A program made the translations under genes and the position numbers. Under the pieces are notes generated by a model. It did not search any database. It worked only from the letters and a program-made list of their open reading frames with translations, and had not been told where the DNA came from. Below, one piece after another: positions 1-12,439 of a DNA stretch of 64,000 bases; the first letter of the stretch is position 1, and every line of letters begins with the position of its first letter. Origin of the DNA: Dermatemys mawii (lineage: Eukaryota; Chordata; Testudines; Dermatemydidae); contig ML677334.1 of NCBI GenBank assembly GCA_007922305.1, forward strand, positions 57,977,967 to 58,041,966, given 5' to 3'.

Positions 1-730
1 GTAGTGTTCTCAATCCTGTATCTAGTCCACTGGAGCTCTCTGCCCCTCAGCTAATTAGACATGAGAATGTAACCTCTAGTCAAGCTGATCCTCTGGCTGC
101 TTAGCTGAGGAAGTTGACTCAGCTACAGGTAGCTGGTGTGCAGGGAGTAGAGAGGAAGGATGGTGGGATGGTCTCAGGGTACCCAGGGCTGAGAGTCACC
201 TGGTTACCAGGGCAGTGTCTTGCTTGTGCTTAACTGGGTGTCTGCTCCCTGACACCAGTAGCCCATTAGCCACTCAAACACTTGCCTCTGCCATGCCTTA
301 TTTTGTCTTGCAGGCTGTGACTAGGGACCTAGTGGGGAACCAGCTGTGGTCACTCAAGGAGGATGAACTGCAAAAAATGGGGCAGCCAATGCCCCCCAAA
401 AGCTGGTGAATATTCCAGTACTTGTATGCCTGCTTGGTGAATCTAATCACTTCTTTATTGCCTTACTGGTTACTCAGAAGTCCAAACAACACAGTTCCCT
501 TAAACTGATCCAGCCTCAGGCCTCCATCCAGATATACACATCAAATATGATGAAAATTTCTGTAAATCTTAGTTCATCATATAAAAGAGAAGATTCTACC
601 AATCCCAAAGGATCGGACACATTATGTCCCAGGTTAATGAATGTTTCAGATCTTACCCAACTACACACTACAGCCATTTCTTGTTAACTAAACTAAATTT
701 TTTTTAAAAAAAACAAGAGTGTGGTTAAAA
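1..730. other. Intergenic, nothing recognised
   Basis: Short open frames occur here, but none resembles a known protein and none shows coding-like composition. I see no RNA gene or recognisable repeat before the hAT element that begins at 731. Confidence 0.4.
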
Positions 731-1041
731 CAGAGGTCAGTAACCTTTCAGCAGTGGTGTGCTGAGTCTTCATTTATTCACTCTAATTTAAGGGTTCGCA
801 TGCCAGTAATACATTTTAACATTCTTAGAAGGTCTCTTTCTAGAAGTCCATAATATAGAACTAAACTATTGTTGTATGTAAAGTAAATAAGGTTTTTTAA
901 ATGTTTAAGAAGCTTCATTCAAAATTAAATTAAAATGCAGAGCCCACTGGACTGGTGGCCAGGACCTGGGCAGTGCGACTGCCACTGAAAATGAGCTTGT
1001 ATGCTGCCTTCGGCACACGTGCCATAGGTTGCCTACCCATG
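731..1041. mobile_element. Non-autonomous hAT element, 311 bp
   Basis: The element starts CAGAGGTCAG and ends GCCTACCCATG, the usual hAT-type ends. It is flanked by a perfect 8-bp duplication, ggttaaaa at 723-730 and again at 1042-1049. An 8-bp target duplication is the hallmark of the hAT superfamily. There is no transposase inside, so it must have been moved by an enzyme supplied elsewhere. The inside is AT-rich on the left and GC-rich on the right. Confidence 0.85.
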
Positions 1042-1583
1042 GGTTAAAAGATCAATATACATACAGACATGAGCTCAATTCATTGAGGTGCAGATTCATA
1101 GCAGAGATAGTGAGCTTCACAGTTGCAAAGAGTTCCTTTAGAATTCAGTTCATAGGCATAGTCCAATGTTCAGATCTCATATTCAGGGCATACCAGAATA
1201 ACTGGGACCTCAGTCTTGTGACTCAAACTCTCCCTGATGAAGTTTATGCAGACCTGAGATGACAGAATCAGAACCCAAGGATCTTTTATACAATTTCAAT
1301 CCCTGTGTTGAGGTTTATTTATAGTGACAACATGGATAAGTCTAGTACCTTTACTCACGATCACTTGAATCTTGGATATTGGAAACAAAAGCTTGTATAT
1401 AAAACAGATTAAAAACATGCTTTACAGAGGCTGAACGTAACAGGTTAACATCTTGCCTAAAGTTTAAAGTCCTTTGCAGTGTTTTCAACCAAGGTTGGCT
1501 GGGATTTCATCTTCATGAATGTAAATACATCGTTTCTTTAGTTCCTAACTGCAGGATGATGGGGTGTCGTCTTTGACTCCTAC

Positions 1584-1729
1584 CAGTGCTTAATTTGTGC
1601 CAGGGCTTAGCCCTGCCACCTCTAGACTTTGCAGTTCATAACCCCAGCACCCTGGGCTCACTGCTTCAGTTATGAATGTAAAAAGATTTCTTGAGCCCTG
1701 GCACCTCTTTCAGCACAAGTTAAGCACTG
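1584..1729. mobile_element. hAT-type MITE, 146 bp, near-palindromic
   Basis: The ends are inverted repeats: cagtgcttaatttgtgcc at the left, and its complement, with a small insertion, at the right (ends gttaagcactg). The flanks carry an 8-bp duplication with one mismatch, actcctac at 1576-1583 and actcctat at 1730-1737. The whole unit could fold back on itself. It has no coding capacity. Confidence 0.8.
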
Positions 1730-2185
1730 ACTCCTATATATACCTCCTAAAGTTCATTGTCTGCCTTCAGGTAGGATAACCACACATGGCTTGGGTTTTT
1801 TGACTGCCACTTCCTTGTTGACTTTACATTTCTTTGTAAACATCTGACTTTGTGTAAATGGACATCCATTGTTACTTTACAATGCTTAATTTATGTGCTG
1901 ATAGAAATTAACTTTCTGGAGGAAAACCTCTTTTCACCTCTGCTAGTGATTAATCTCTTGATACAGCCTTAAGCATATTTTGTGGGGGGAGGGGTGTTTG
2001 TATTATAGCTTCTTACATAATATCTGTGCATACATTTCATTAATATTGTTATGAAATGTCCAGTGTGACCCCAGCTTTCATTTAAGATCTCATATGACAT
2101 TCTTTGCTGAACCGGAATGCATACACCAGAATCAAGATATTCTTGTAACCTCCTTACAAGCATTATAGGGTTCTTGGACACAGAT

Positions 2186-2380
2186 GGTCCAATGGTTAAA
2201 GTGCTACTTTGGGACCTGGCTTCAGCCCCTTGCTGTGTGACTTCAGGCAATTCACTTGGTGTCTCGGTTAGTTTCCCATATCTGTAAAATGGGAATAATA
2301 GCACTTCCCTACATCTCAATGATATTGAGGACAAATATGTTAAAGATTTGTGAGGTGCTCAGACCCTACTGCAAAGGGAG
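2186..2380 (+). repeat. MIR-type SINE fragment
   Basis: The core signatures of an ancient tRNA-derived MIR are visible in order: ccaatggttaaagtgct near the head, gctgtgtgacttcaggcaa in the core, then gtttcccatatctgtaaaat and an aatgatattgagg tail. The copy is diverged, as expected for an old amniote repeat. Confidence 0.7.
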
Positions 2381-2399
2381 CCACAACTACCCTAGATGG

Positions 2400-4100
2400 A
2401 TAGTTTGCCTCAACTGTAATGTAGTTGATGGCAAACTGACCAATACTGAGCCCCACAACTCCTAAGAACAGAGGGAGCTGTGCTCATGGTTCTCAGACTC
2501 CAGAACCAGGGATTTGTAAATAATCTTTGGGATACTGACTGTTCAATCAGTAAATTTTTAGAGCACCAAGTATCTAATTACTCTGGTATTTAGTGCTTTC
2601 ATTTAAATACACTTAGATGTACTGATAGTCCATTTGTTTGTGACTCAAACTTTTGTGTTCAGATCTCCCTGCTAAAGTAGCCATGGTCCATAGACTCTGG
2701 AGTAATTTACTATCCATGCCAATATTCTAGATATTGCCATTACTATTATTATTCATGCCAATATTCTTTAAAATTTCCTGAATGATTGTCAGTTTCTGAA
2801 TTCTAAAGTGTTGTCTACTTAAAGATGGCTTAGTAGAAGGAATAAAAAATTAAGCTTTTTGTATCTGTTCACCTCCTATTCAGCCAGTTATCTGAACAAG
2901 TAATAGAATGGGAAGAGGCATTGGTGTTTAAGTCTACCTGAGCAGGGGAAAGAAACATGGTGTGAGAGTCAAGCTCAAGAATTAGGCTAGGAGGAGAACT
3001 CTTCTAGAGTGAAGAGCTCGGGCTGGAATATGGAAAGAGCCTAACAATGTATATGGAAGTGCAGAAATCATTGACTGCTCCACATGATGGCTTCCTGGAA
3101 ACCTCTGTTAAGCAATGTCTTAATATCTGTGTAATTCTATTTAAAATATGGAAAACTATTTCCTAGTTGATATAATATAGATATGTTAGAAATAACATCA
3201 ATAATCTCCTAAGTAGGTAGAGGAACCCACTTTCTTACCACATAATTTGTTATAGGTTTGTGAAAATTACTGAATTAACACTCTGATCAGACTAAAAGGA
3301 GAGATCAGTTAAATGCCACTAGTATTAATGTAGCAATGGCTTCTGTTGTTTCTAGCCACATGCCACAGCAGTGGGATACGTGGCAAGGTCTGCTCAGAAG
3401 GTAAACTATGTGGACAGAGGGGATTAGCTGGGACTGGTGGCAAACACAGGGGCTAGGAGATTATTTGGTAAGCTATGTGTGAGCAAGAAAAAGCTTGCAG
3501 AAAGTGAAAGGCAGTGCTGAATATGACCCTGGAAGGAAGCCACGAGACAGAGCTTCTTAGGCACAGAACTGATTGGAAAGACAGGTTTGGTAATTTGAGC
3601 AAGGAAACTGTTTCTACTGTATTCAGGGAAGCAAGACTTTGTATACATTCTTTGTAAAAATACACCTGACTCATCATTCCTTTCTCCTAGCAAAAGGAAA
3701 TCCCGCAAGGCCTGAAATACTAGCCAACTACTTGGCCCCAAAAGGAGCACCAATACTGACCTTTAGAATTCAGAGTTTTCCCTCTATCCTTGCTTTTCAG
3801 AGATTTGTTACACAAAATTCAGCCTGACTGTCCATGTTCTGCAGGATAGAGTTGCTAGGATACCAGATGTAATTCTAGCTATATGATGATGCCAGTTAGA
3901 GTATTGAGGCTTTGAGTTTTGTTTCTTGAATCAACTTATATTGTATTTTTCATCATGAAACTTGAAACAAAAAGCTGACTTATCTCAAGGTTTTTAGCTT
4001 TTCTTTCCCCCTCCCCAACATTTTGCCGGCTTTGCAAACAAAATTATGGGAAATTAGATCTACCAGACCCACAGATAAACACATGCAGAAGCATGCAAGT
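2400..4100. other. Intergenic, nothing recognised
   Basis: AT-rich sequence with scattered short open frames on both strands (for example 3424-3753 on -). None has a recognisable domain or a coding-like pattern. No repeat family was recognised. Confidence 0.35.
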
Positions 4101-4106
4101 TTCTGT

Positions 4107-4200
4107 ACAAACTCAGTAGAAATATTTACATTAAATAGAAATGTAGAAATATTTACATTAATCTTGGTCAGTAGAAATATTTACATTATATCATGGTCAA
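4107..4200. repeat. Short tandem duplication, unit about 30 bp, three copies
   Basis: The string gtagaaatatttacatta or a close variant occurs three times, near 4116, 4143 and 4171, separated by short variable spacers. It looks like a small local tandem duplication. Confidence 0.7.
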
Positions 4201-4324
4201 TTCACATTGTGTTGGTACACTTTTTGATATGGATTTCCATACACAGACGTCATTGCTTTGGGTCACAGAATATAATTTTGTTCTGTAATGGAAAGATAAA
4301 TAACTTAAAATCTAGTTGGTCTAC

Positions 4325-4772
4325 CTGGTGGGCAACAAAAATGATCAGAGGGCTAGACCACAGGATTTATGAGGAGAGGCTGAGGGAACTGGGATTGTTT
4401 AGTCTGCAGAAAAGAAGAATGAGGGGGAATTTGATAGCTGCTTTCAACTACCTGAAAGGGGGTTCCAAAGAGGATGGATCTAGACTGTTCTCAGTGGTAT
4501 GAGATGACAGAACAAGGAGTAATGGCCTCAAGTTGCAGTGGAGGAGGTTTAGGTGGGATATTAGGAAAAAAGATTTTCCCTAGAAGAGTGGTGAAGCACT
4601 GGAATGGGTTACCTAGGGAGGTGGTGGTATCTCCTTCTTTAGAGGCTTTTAAGGTCAGGCTTGACAAAGCCCTTGCTGGGATGATTTAGCTGTGGACTGG
4701 TCGTGCTTTGAGCAGGGCGTTGGTGTAGATGACCTCCTGAGGTCCCTGCCAACCCTGATATTCTATGATTAA
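4325..4772 (+). mobile_element. CR1 LINE 3' end, 5'-truncated
   Basis: This is the 3' portion of a chicken-repeat-1 (CR1) non-LTR retrotransposon. The text includes the end of the reverse-transcriptase reading frame ([19 protein letters not shown] in frame near 4360-4420) and the CR1 3' UTR, which ends in the characteristic attctatgatt repeat at 4760-4771. The frame is broken by a stop near 4500. Truncation at the 5' end is the usual outcome of target-primed reverse transcription. Confidence 0.85.
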
Positions 4773-4954
4773 ATAAACCTATCATAGCTGCATATTTTTT
4801 TAAAAAAATAATATAAGTGGTGGTAACATATTTCTGAAAAATTCTGCATTCAAATAAGTCAGTGTTTATTTGGGTTCTTTTTGTTGGAATGACAGTGGAA
4901 AAAGCTGATAAACCATGTAGTTGAGAAGCCATGGGATTCTTTCATCCTCTGAAC

Positions 4955-5075
4955 AGTGGTTTACGGATAATTTTTCAAAGGTATTTAGGTGCCTAAAAAT
5001 CCAAATGGGTACCTAATGGAATTTTCAAAAAACCCTCAGAAAGTTAGGCACCTCCCTAATTCGCCACATCTACGC
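4955..5075. repeat. Old interspersed repeat, family not assigned
   Basis: The tcaaaggtatttaggtgcct and ttaggcacctccctaattcg strings are partly inverted relative to each other and resemble an ancient dispersed amniote repeat. I cannot name the family with confidence. Confidence 0.3.
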
Positions 5076-5411
5076 ATGCACAAATTCTGTAACTGTCCAT
5101 AAAACCAAACACTTCAGGTACTTAGAACCTTCCAGAAAAATGTTCAACATGTATCTTAATTGAAGAATCACCCTCTTATTTTAGAGGACAGTTCCAGAAA
5201 TCTACTACGCAGTGTTTGTTATTTACTCAGATGATAAAACAGTAGCAAGGAAATGCATAATTATAGTCACAAGAAAAAAACCAGCCTCCATTACTACAAT
5301 ATGAGGTATGGAACAACAACAGCCCATAACAAAATGACAGGATGTTCCTGCAGTGCCACAAAATAAGAGAGATGAGGTTATTCCTAAATAACTATATTAG
5401 TTATATATAGT

Positions 5412-6140
5412 TAAAAACATAAGAATGGTCATATGGGGTCAGACCAAAGGTCCATCCAGCCCAATATCCTGTCTGCCAACAGTGGCCAATGCAGGTGCCC
5501 CAGAGTGAGTGAACTTAACAGGTAAGGATCAAGTGATCTCTCTCCCTGCCATCCATCTCTAGCCTCTGCCAAACAGAGGCTAGGGACACCATTCCTTACC
5601 CATCCTGGCTAATAGCCATTAATGGACTTAACCTCCATGAATTTATCTAGTTCTCTTTTAAACCCTGTTATAGTTCTAGTCTTCACAACTTCCTCATGCA
5701 AGGAGTTCCACAGGTTGACTGCACTCTGAAGAAGAATTTCCTTTTATTTGTTTTAAACTTGCTGCCCATTAATTTCATCTGGTGGCCCCCCAGTTCTTAT
5801 ATTATGGGAACAAGTAAATAACTTTTCCTTATTCACTTTCTCCACACCACTCATGATTTTATACACCTCTGTCATGCCCTCCCCCCTCAGTCTCCTCTTT
5901 TCCAAGCTGAAAAATCCTAGCCTCTTTAATCTCTCCTCAAATAGGACCCGTTCCAAACCCCTAATCATTTTAGTTGCCCTTCTCTGAACCTTTTCTAATG
6001 CCAGTATATCTTTTTTGAGATGAGGAGATCACATCTGTATGCAGTATTCAAGATATGGGGGTACCATGGATTTATACAAGGGCAATAAGATATTCATCCT
6101 CTCATTCTCTATCCCTTTTTTAATGATTCCTAAACAATTG
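5412..6140 (-). mobile_element. CR1 LINE 3' fragment (second subfamily)
   Basis: Read on the minus strand, the end of a CR1 ORF2 is visible (VLFEERLKRLGFFSLEKRR, 5885-5955). It is followed by a long 3' region ending gaccccatatgaccattctt near 5420. The subfamily differs from the copy at 4325-4772 because the 3' UTR sequence is unlike it. The reading frame is interrupted, so the copy is dead. Confidence 0.8.
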
Positions 6141-9100
6141 ACTGAAGAGCCTTCACTGGCCAAGTTATACGTCTTGTAAAGTCAGAGCCCATGTATAGAT
6201 CAATGCTTGGGTTTAACATGCTTCTTCCATGGTTAACCTACCACATAATCATTGATGTATGTACCCCTCTGCACAAAAGCCAGCATGAAAAAAATATAAT
6301 TAAGTGCATTACAAGTACTATCAAAAGCCGGTTCACTCCTTGAGTGTTCCTGAGAGTATTCGGGTATTATCGTACTTATTACAGTTATTACTTGACTATC
6401 ATAAACTCTCTCTTCTTTTTTCAATTGTATTTTTAAAAATCAGGGTAAAGACAAGCAGGGATGAATGCATAAGCTAACATACAGAGCAGCATTTCTCAAA
6501 CTGGGGCTCCAGATATCAATGTTTCTTTGTAAATATTTTTTCAGTTTTTAACCATTTAAATTTTTGTAATTGTGCAAAATTATGAGGTTTAAGCAGTTTT
6601 TCAACTTTGAATTTTCATACTTTCAGTAAATTATGGTGGTATCAGACAAGGGAGGGAAATCAGACAATATTAATTAATGACAGTAGACAGATTCAAAAGT
6701 TAAAGTTTTTAATTAAAACAAATCCACATCACATATAAAAATATACAAAGTAAACAATCTTAAATCCAACTCTAATAAATTCTCAAGCATCATTTTTCTT
6801 ACTTTGCCTGTCTGAAATTTCAATCATCAATGGAAACATTTTTTCTTTGGGCTGTGTGTATATGGTAAAATTGATATTTATCAATAAAAATAAAATCCTT
6901 CCAAGCATATTATGTTCAGTTTACTATCAAGACATCTTACCATAGACTGCAGGACTAATGACCATATTTCCTCAAAACTGTATGAATATTATGATTTTCT
7001 TTTATCTTTCTTTCTTTTTTAAAGTTGTATCTTATAACTTTGCAACTCCATGCAGATCATGGAGCAAAGAATCATAGTCTCATCAGACAGAGGCATTTTC
7101 AGGATTTTATTACACTGAATTTCATCTCAACCACCTTCCTCCTCAGCATATGTTTTGTACTTTGGATTAAAAAAAATGAATATTCTTTTGGCACCCTTCT
7201 TTTGTGATTAAAGATTGAAATTATAAGCTAATAGCGAATCAAAACCATAGACGAGTTAGGTGTCATTAGTATTATTGTATTATTTTGGGGCACTGACTCA
7301 CATAACTGCCATAACTGAAAAATTATGTAAAGAGAAACATGCAGCTGAGTGGAAAAATGCTAGGGATGGAAGGAGGAAATCCATGTCTTGTTTTACTGTG
7401 CCAAATCCTGGAGACCTTACTCATTTTTTTACTCAGGCAAACTTAGTACATTAAATGCAAAGTTTATGTATTACTGTGGGCCAGGATTGTACGTAATCTA
7501 TCTAGGAGGAAAATGTGATGTGAGGCTCGGGAGTTCAAGGATTATATTGAAATTGTGCCAGACAAGAATGAACTTTAGGGACAATAATAAGTGTGAAGTG
7601 AATTTCCAGGATCTTTAGAAATGGTACATTTGTTAAGGCATATTGTGCAGTTGCTGAGTAAGGAACATCATGATTAATTAGCACTATCATCATTAAGTAT
7701 CTGTAGCTGGCTAAAAACACCAGCCAGGCATACTGACCTGTTTAACAAAAGGAATTGCCTTGTGTGGTCTAGTGGTTTCTTAAGACAATTAATTCAGAGC
7801 ATTCTCCATAAGGAAAGCCATATATTTGCTGGCTATGGGGGTTTACTATTTAAGTGCTAGGTCTGAATGAAGATTATGAGCCAGATTCTGATCATCCCAT
7901 TTACCATCATGAGGAAGGGGAGTGCAGCCCTCCAAAGTGTGTTCTTTTCTGGACCACTGGTCCATCTCTGTCTCTGGAGGCTCAGGTGGGTTGCAGAACA
8001 TCTGGCAGTGGGGCTGTAATTCATGATCAGTTTTGCATTGTAAATGTTCTGGTTTCAGAGAGGAAAATGTGCTGCTCCTCTGCTCCTGCCATTAGTGCCT
8101 AACAGCCACGTAAAGGAGGGAGGTGGAACAGCGATGAAGGATTTTTCTATCCCATACCTGCCTTCCTGCCCTTATCCTGTTGCATACATTCTCCTGTACA
8201 CTGGGCAGCAAAGGAAAGAATACATCACTGTGTAAAGTCATCCAGAGCAAGGAGTGCAGACATCCTGTTTTAAATAGAAGATTCTGAGTACTAAGCAATG
8301 CTGATTAGAGTCTTTTTGATAGTCTCTTCTAATTTGAATTTTGACACCCTCAGTAAGAACATTGCAAAAACAAATTCAGGCCAGTTGCTCAGAAAATGTA
8401 AAGCTTTTGCTTACCAGTGTTCATCAACTGCAAATTAAACAAATGCAAAAGAAGGTCTAATCCTGCGAGGTACTGGGGATAGATTCATATGCTGTTCTGG
8501 ATTTAGAAATACTTATTTTAAATACTCTTTTTGTATGATTGGTAAACTTGAAATGAAACTGGAAACTTCTCCTGGTTTTAAATGGCTGATATTATTAGGG
8601 AGTGAAGGGAAGGCAACAGCAAATATAAACATCTCCTATACTATTTTCAATACTATAGCTCAGAAGGCATTGGTTTCTGAAAGATACAGCTATTATGTAG
8701 GCAATGTAATTATCATGGTGCTAAATGCAGAAATCAGTTAGAAACTCAGGATCCAACTCGCAGCAGTGCAAATTTACACCAGTTGAGAATCTGGCGCATT
8801 CTAGTTTTCAATCTGTTTTATATGTTAATGCTGTTGTTTAGGTGTATTCATTCCTTTTCTACAACTTCATACTGTTTCTTAAAGAAAGAATTCTTTAACT
8901 TTGTTAAATAAAACTAAAAAGACTTGCTGCAAATGAATTGTAATCATTGCATATGCCATGTGTTTCAATAAACAGTATTGTAAGCATAACTTAATGCTTC
9001 TCTATTTACAATCACTCAGATTTATTCAGCTCTACCTTGCTATTCACAGATGTTTGAAAGGTTCTCAACACTACATTTAAAGTATGTATCTAGATTAGCT

Positions 9101-9352
9101 TATTCAGTAAATGAAAATCTACAGCTCAGATTTATTAGTCAGTATAATAAAGATGAAAGATGAACTTTCCCGCTTTGCCAGGCATGAAATATGCTAAAAG
9201 TGTCTAGACAATGGATCACAGTGGGAGGATAACACCTCTATTTTAGTCTAAAAAAGTGAAAACCATTGGATACAGTTACACAATCATAAACAGCAACTGA
9301 ATTTAGATACATTGTAATAGTTTATAATCAACCTCTTTGTCATAGTATAGAT
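6141..9352. other. Intergenic, nothing recognised
   Basis: AT-rich intergenic DNA. Only short chance open frames occur. A possible hAT terminus (gcatttctcaaactggggct, about 6488-6507) has no matching second end that I can find. I see no gene. Confidence 0.4.
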
Positions 9353-10014
9353 TGTGACAAAGCTCCAAGTCTGTACTTGTGGGTCCTGCGCTTCCTGGCA
9401 GATTTAGGGGCCTCAGAAACTCATCTAGGCCCCAGAGTGACCTCCCTTTCTCAGTATAATTAGCAAGAGTCACCACCTAGTGAGTTGCCTTCATCACAGG
9501 CCAGTATGGAAGATGGAAAAAAGGGGGAAGCCCGGGCCCGCCCTCTACTCCGGACTCCAGCCCAGGGACCCTAATAGTATCAGCTAAGATGGCTGACCTT
9601 TTAGGCACAAAACACAATACAATTCCCTGGGCTACTTCCCCACAGCAGTCCCTGCTTCTTCAAACTCCACTTCACCCTTACCTCAGGGCCTCCTTCCTTC
9701 AGTATGATATGTTGTCCTACACTCAGTCTCACCAACAGCATAACTTCCTTCCACAGCTCCTAACACCCACAGCCCACCTGACTAACTGGGAGGTTTTTAT
9801 CTGGTTTCAGCCAGTCCCTGATTGGCTACAGGTGTCCCAATTAGGCTAGCTGTTTCTACTCCTTTCTAGAAGGTTCTTAATTGGCCCCAGGTGTCTTGAT
9901 TGGCCTGGAGTAGCCTTTGTTTGGCTAGCCAGGAAACAAGGACCTGCACATCCTCAGACTAATATACCTGCCTTCCAGCACTCTCCTATATCCTTCTGGT
10001 CTGACTCCATCACA
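9353..10014. mobile_element. Solo LTR of an LTR retrotransposon or endogenous retrovirus
   Basis: The 662-bp block begins TGTGACAAAG and ends CATCACA, the TG...CA pattern of integrase-processed LTR ends. It is flanked by a 4-bp direct repeat, agat (9349-9352 and 10015-10018). No gag, pol or env lies next to it, so it is best read as a solo LTR left by recombination between two LTRs. The orientation and the family (Gypsy-like or ERV) cannot be fixed from the LTR alone. Confidence 0.65.
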
Positions 10015-10018
10015 AGAT

Positions 10019-11290
10019 GTTCAACTGGGGTAGCAACTAATGCTAATCTAATGTGGGGAGCACAACATCCAAGTTATGTATTAGAAATTAATGAGTTCCT
10101 GTAAAAGTGTATAAATACACTATAATCCAATCTTAATTTAAATGTTTCCTCACTAAATCAGTTTTGGTATACATTCTGGTAGGGGTCTGATCACTGCTTC
10201 ATAGTGAACACAGAGAAAAAGATGTAGAAAACAGTGCTGTGATTTTTCCTCTCTTGTACCCTACTTTATAGCTCTCAGAAATACTGCTGTCCCTGAAAAT
10301 AATTTGATGTCACAAATAGTGAGCTGCTGTAAAATATATTAGCACACTGAGATTTCTAGTGGAAGCAATGTATATTATAGGTTTAAATCTAGCTAGCATT
10401 CCAAAGAACTTGGCAATGTACATACGAGAAATAATTGAATTTCTCTCAATGAATTTCCTCAGAGACTTTTATGGCAGACACTGTGGTTTTTAAAATATTC
10501 AGAAACAATCTTATCTAAATCCAACTGGATAAACTCTAGGTTGATTGGCACAGCTGCAAGTGAAGAAGAGAACTGAATAGCTGTCAGTGTCAGGTAGCTA
10601 TAGTAAATCTGAGAAGTTTTATTAGATCTATGAGCTAGATTAATCTTTGTCTCAGGGAGAGCTTTAGCATAGTGGAGACTGCAGTAGAGGAAAAGCTTTG
10701 TGACTATAGCTTTTGCGTAGTGTCCCTGGACCTACATTTCATTGCCTTCTCTGGCAACAATACATGCTGGGTGGAATCCTGGCCCCACTGAAATTTTTGT
10801 GTTATTTAAATAATTCCAATGAAGCAAAATCTTGTCCACATTTTCACCAAAAAGGCAATGAAACCTTTGATGTCATGGTTTAATCAGAGTGAAAGTTCAT
10901 ACCTTTATTTGTTACTGAGATCTTAGAATGCATGTGTATATATATTTTTAACAGAAATAAGCTAAATAAAAAAAAATACGAGTCCAACAGTGGCATGAAT
11001 GAATAGTAGCAGATAATGGTCCAGCCATGCTGGCACCTTGCCAGAGAGCACATTCCGGAGAGAAAGGGCTGTTTTCACTCCCTTGTTTACCAGGACAGTG
11101 TTTGGCTGTTGCAAACAGATGGTTGGTTCCATGTTTTGCTCTTGGGGATGACTGCTGAGGGACCAGCTTTCTGACAGCAGATGTAACACATATTCACCAT
11201 TGGACTACACAGATCTCCAGAACCACACAGGTATTTAGAGTAAGAAACCATTGATGGTGCAGCGGGGCTGGCAAGTTTCCTACCCAGCTT
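10019..11290. other. Intergenic, nothing recognised
   Basis: AT-rich DNA without recognisable genes, RNA genes or repeats. The open frames on the minus strand at 10962-11293 show no domain and are treated as chance. Confidence 0.35.
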
Positions 11291-11480
11291 CACTCAGCTC
11301 CCAGGAAGTGAAGACATGTCCCTCTGGCTCTTAGGCATAGGGGCGGCCAGGGGGCTCCACGTGCTGCTGCTGTCTTGAGCACCAGCTCCGCAGTTCTGAT
11401 TGGCCAGGAACCAGAGCCTCAACCCCATGAAAATGAGCAAATGAGCAAGGGGGGGAGAGAGCAAGAGATGGAGGGAGGAG
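11290..11480. repeat. GC-rich dispersed repeat fragment
   Basis: A GC-rich block (gggcggccagggggctccac, then ctccgcagttctgattggcc) resembles the inside of GC-rich non-autonomous DNA elements found elsewhere in this window. I could not find clean termini or a target duplication, so the class is uncertain. Confidence 0.35.
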
Positions 11481-12041
11481 GGATGAGCAAGTGGGAGATG
11501 TGGCCTTTGAGAAGGGGCGAGGCCTCATGAAAGGGGCCTGGCGTGGAGTGGAGCAAAGGTGTTTGTTTTTCTGCAGTTAGAAAGTTGGCAATCCTAACTA
11601 GATGGCAGCAATATTCAAGAATAAGAAATTGGCTTAACTGGAACAAGCATGTGAAAGAGCAGCCACATGTCTGTTCATCAGTGCACAAATACAAATTTTC
11701 TAAAACTAAGGGTTGGATTCACAAAAGGACCCAGGCACTTAACTGACACTTTAAGCATCGAAATCCCGGAATCAGGCCTCACTGGGATTCACAAGGCTCC
11801 CACTCAGCTACCGCTGAGCCGTGGAGGCATCTAACCTCACCTGGCATCTATATTTTAGCAGTAATAGTTGCTGAGCTATGTTTCTGATTCTGACTATGCA
11901 CATTGCAGCCCCCTATAGATAGCATTACATTAAATGCTGAGGTGGGGCAGGACTTCTTCTTTCATAACTTCAAGCTTAGCTGGGATGTGACCAACACCAG
12001 ACACTCCCCCATCCCCTCCTTTCTGAGGGGAAGAAAAACTT

Positions 12042-12190
12042 CCATAGAATCATAGGACTGGAAGGGACCTCGAGAGGTCATCTAGTCCAATCCCCTGCAC
12101 TCATGGTAGGACTAAATATTACCCAGATCTTTGAACTGGGATCAGCCAATAGTGAAGTGAGTGCCCTAACCACTGGGCTATGGGATAATC
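12042..12190 (-). mobile_element. tRNA-derived SINE with CR1-like tail
   Basis: On the minus strand the head reads tagcccagtggttagggcac, which fits a pol III A box. It is followed by a B-box-like cccagttcaaagatc. The 3' part is the CR1-like tail (agtccaatcccctgcactca on +), ending at the agaatcatag motif. Such SINEs are mobilised by CR1 reverse transcriptase acting on the shared tail. Confidence 0.7.
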
Positions 12191-12234
12191 TGATGTAGGG
12201 AATCCTTCACTCTCTCCTGTTGAAGCTGTTCAAC

Positions 12235-12335
12235 TGTGGAAAAATAATCAGAAAAGTTACTGGTGCAGGGGGACTGGTTCCTGGGTCTTCCACCTCCCAG
12301 GTGAATGCGCTAACTACCAGGCTATGGAGTCATTC
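12235..12335 (-). repeat. tRNA-like SINE head fragment
   Basis: The minus strand reads catagcctggtagttagcgc, then a diverged B box (gaaccagtccc). This looks like the pol III promoter head of a tRNA-derived SINE or MIR, without a clear tail. It is too diverged to be a real tRNA gene. Confidence 0.5.
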
Positions 12336-12439
12336 TCATAATTGCTTTCTCTCTCTAGGGCCCAAAGACTTGGTAGTCATATATATTTATTTGGGGGCAA
12401 TCTGTCTGAGGAACCAGAGCAAGCCTTTATAGGAGACTT

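Noticed and set aside
4023..4502. 159-codon plus-strand frame
   Set aside because: Its first half is AT-rich tandem sequence and its second half is CR1. It is not a single gene.
6480..6550. hAT-like terminus cagcatttctcaaactgggg
   Set aside because: No matching second end or 8-bp duplication was found, so no element could be delimited.
12042..12335. Possible tRNA genes on the minus strand
   Set aside because: A and B box-like strings are present, but no complete cloverleaf can be drawn. The CR1-like tail shows that the first is a SINE.
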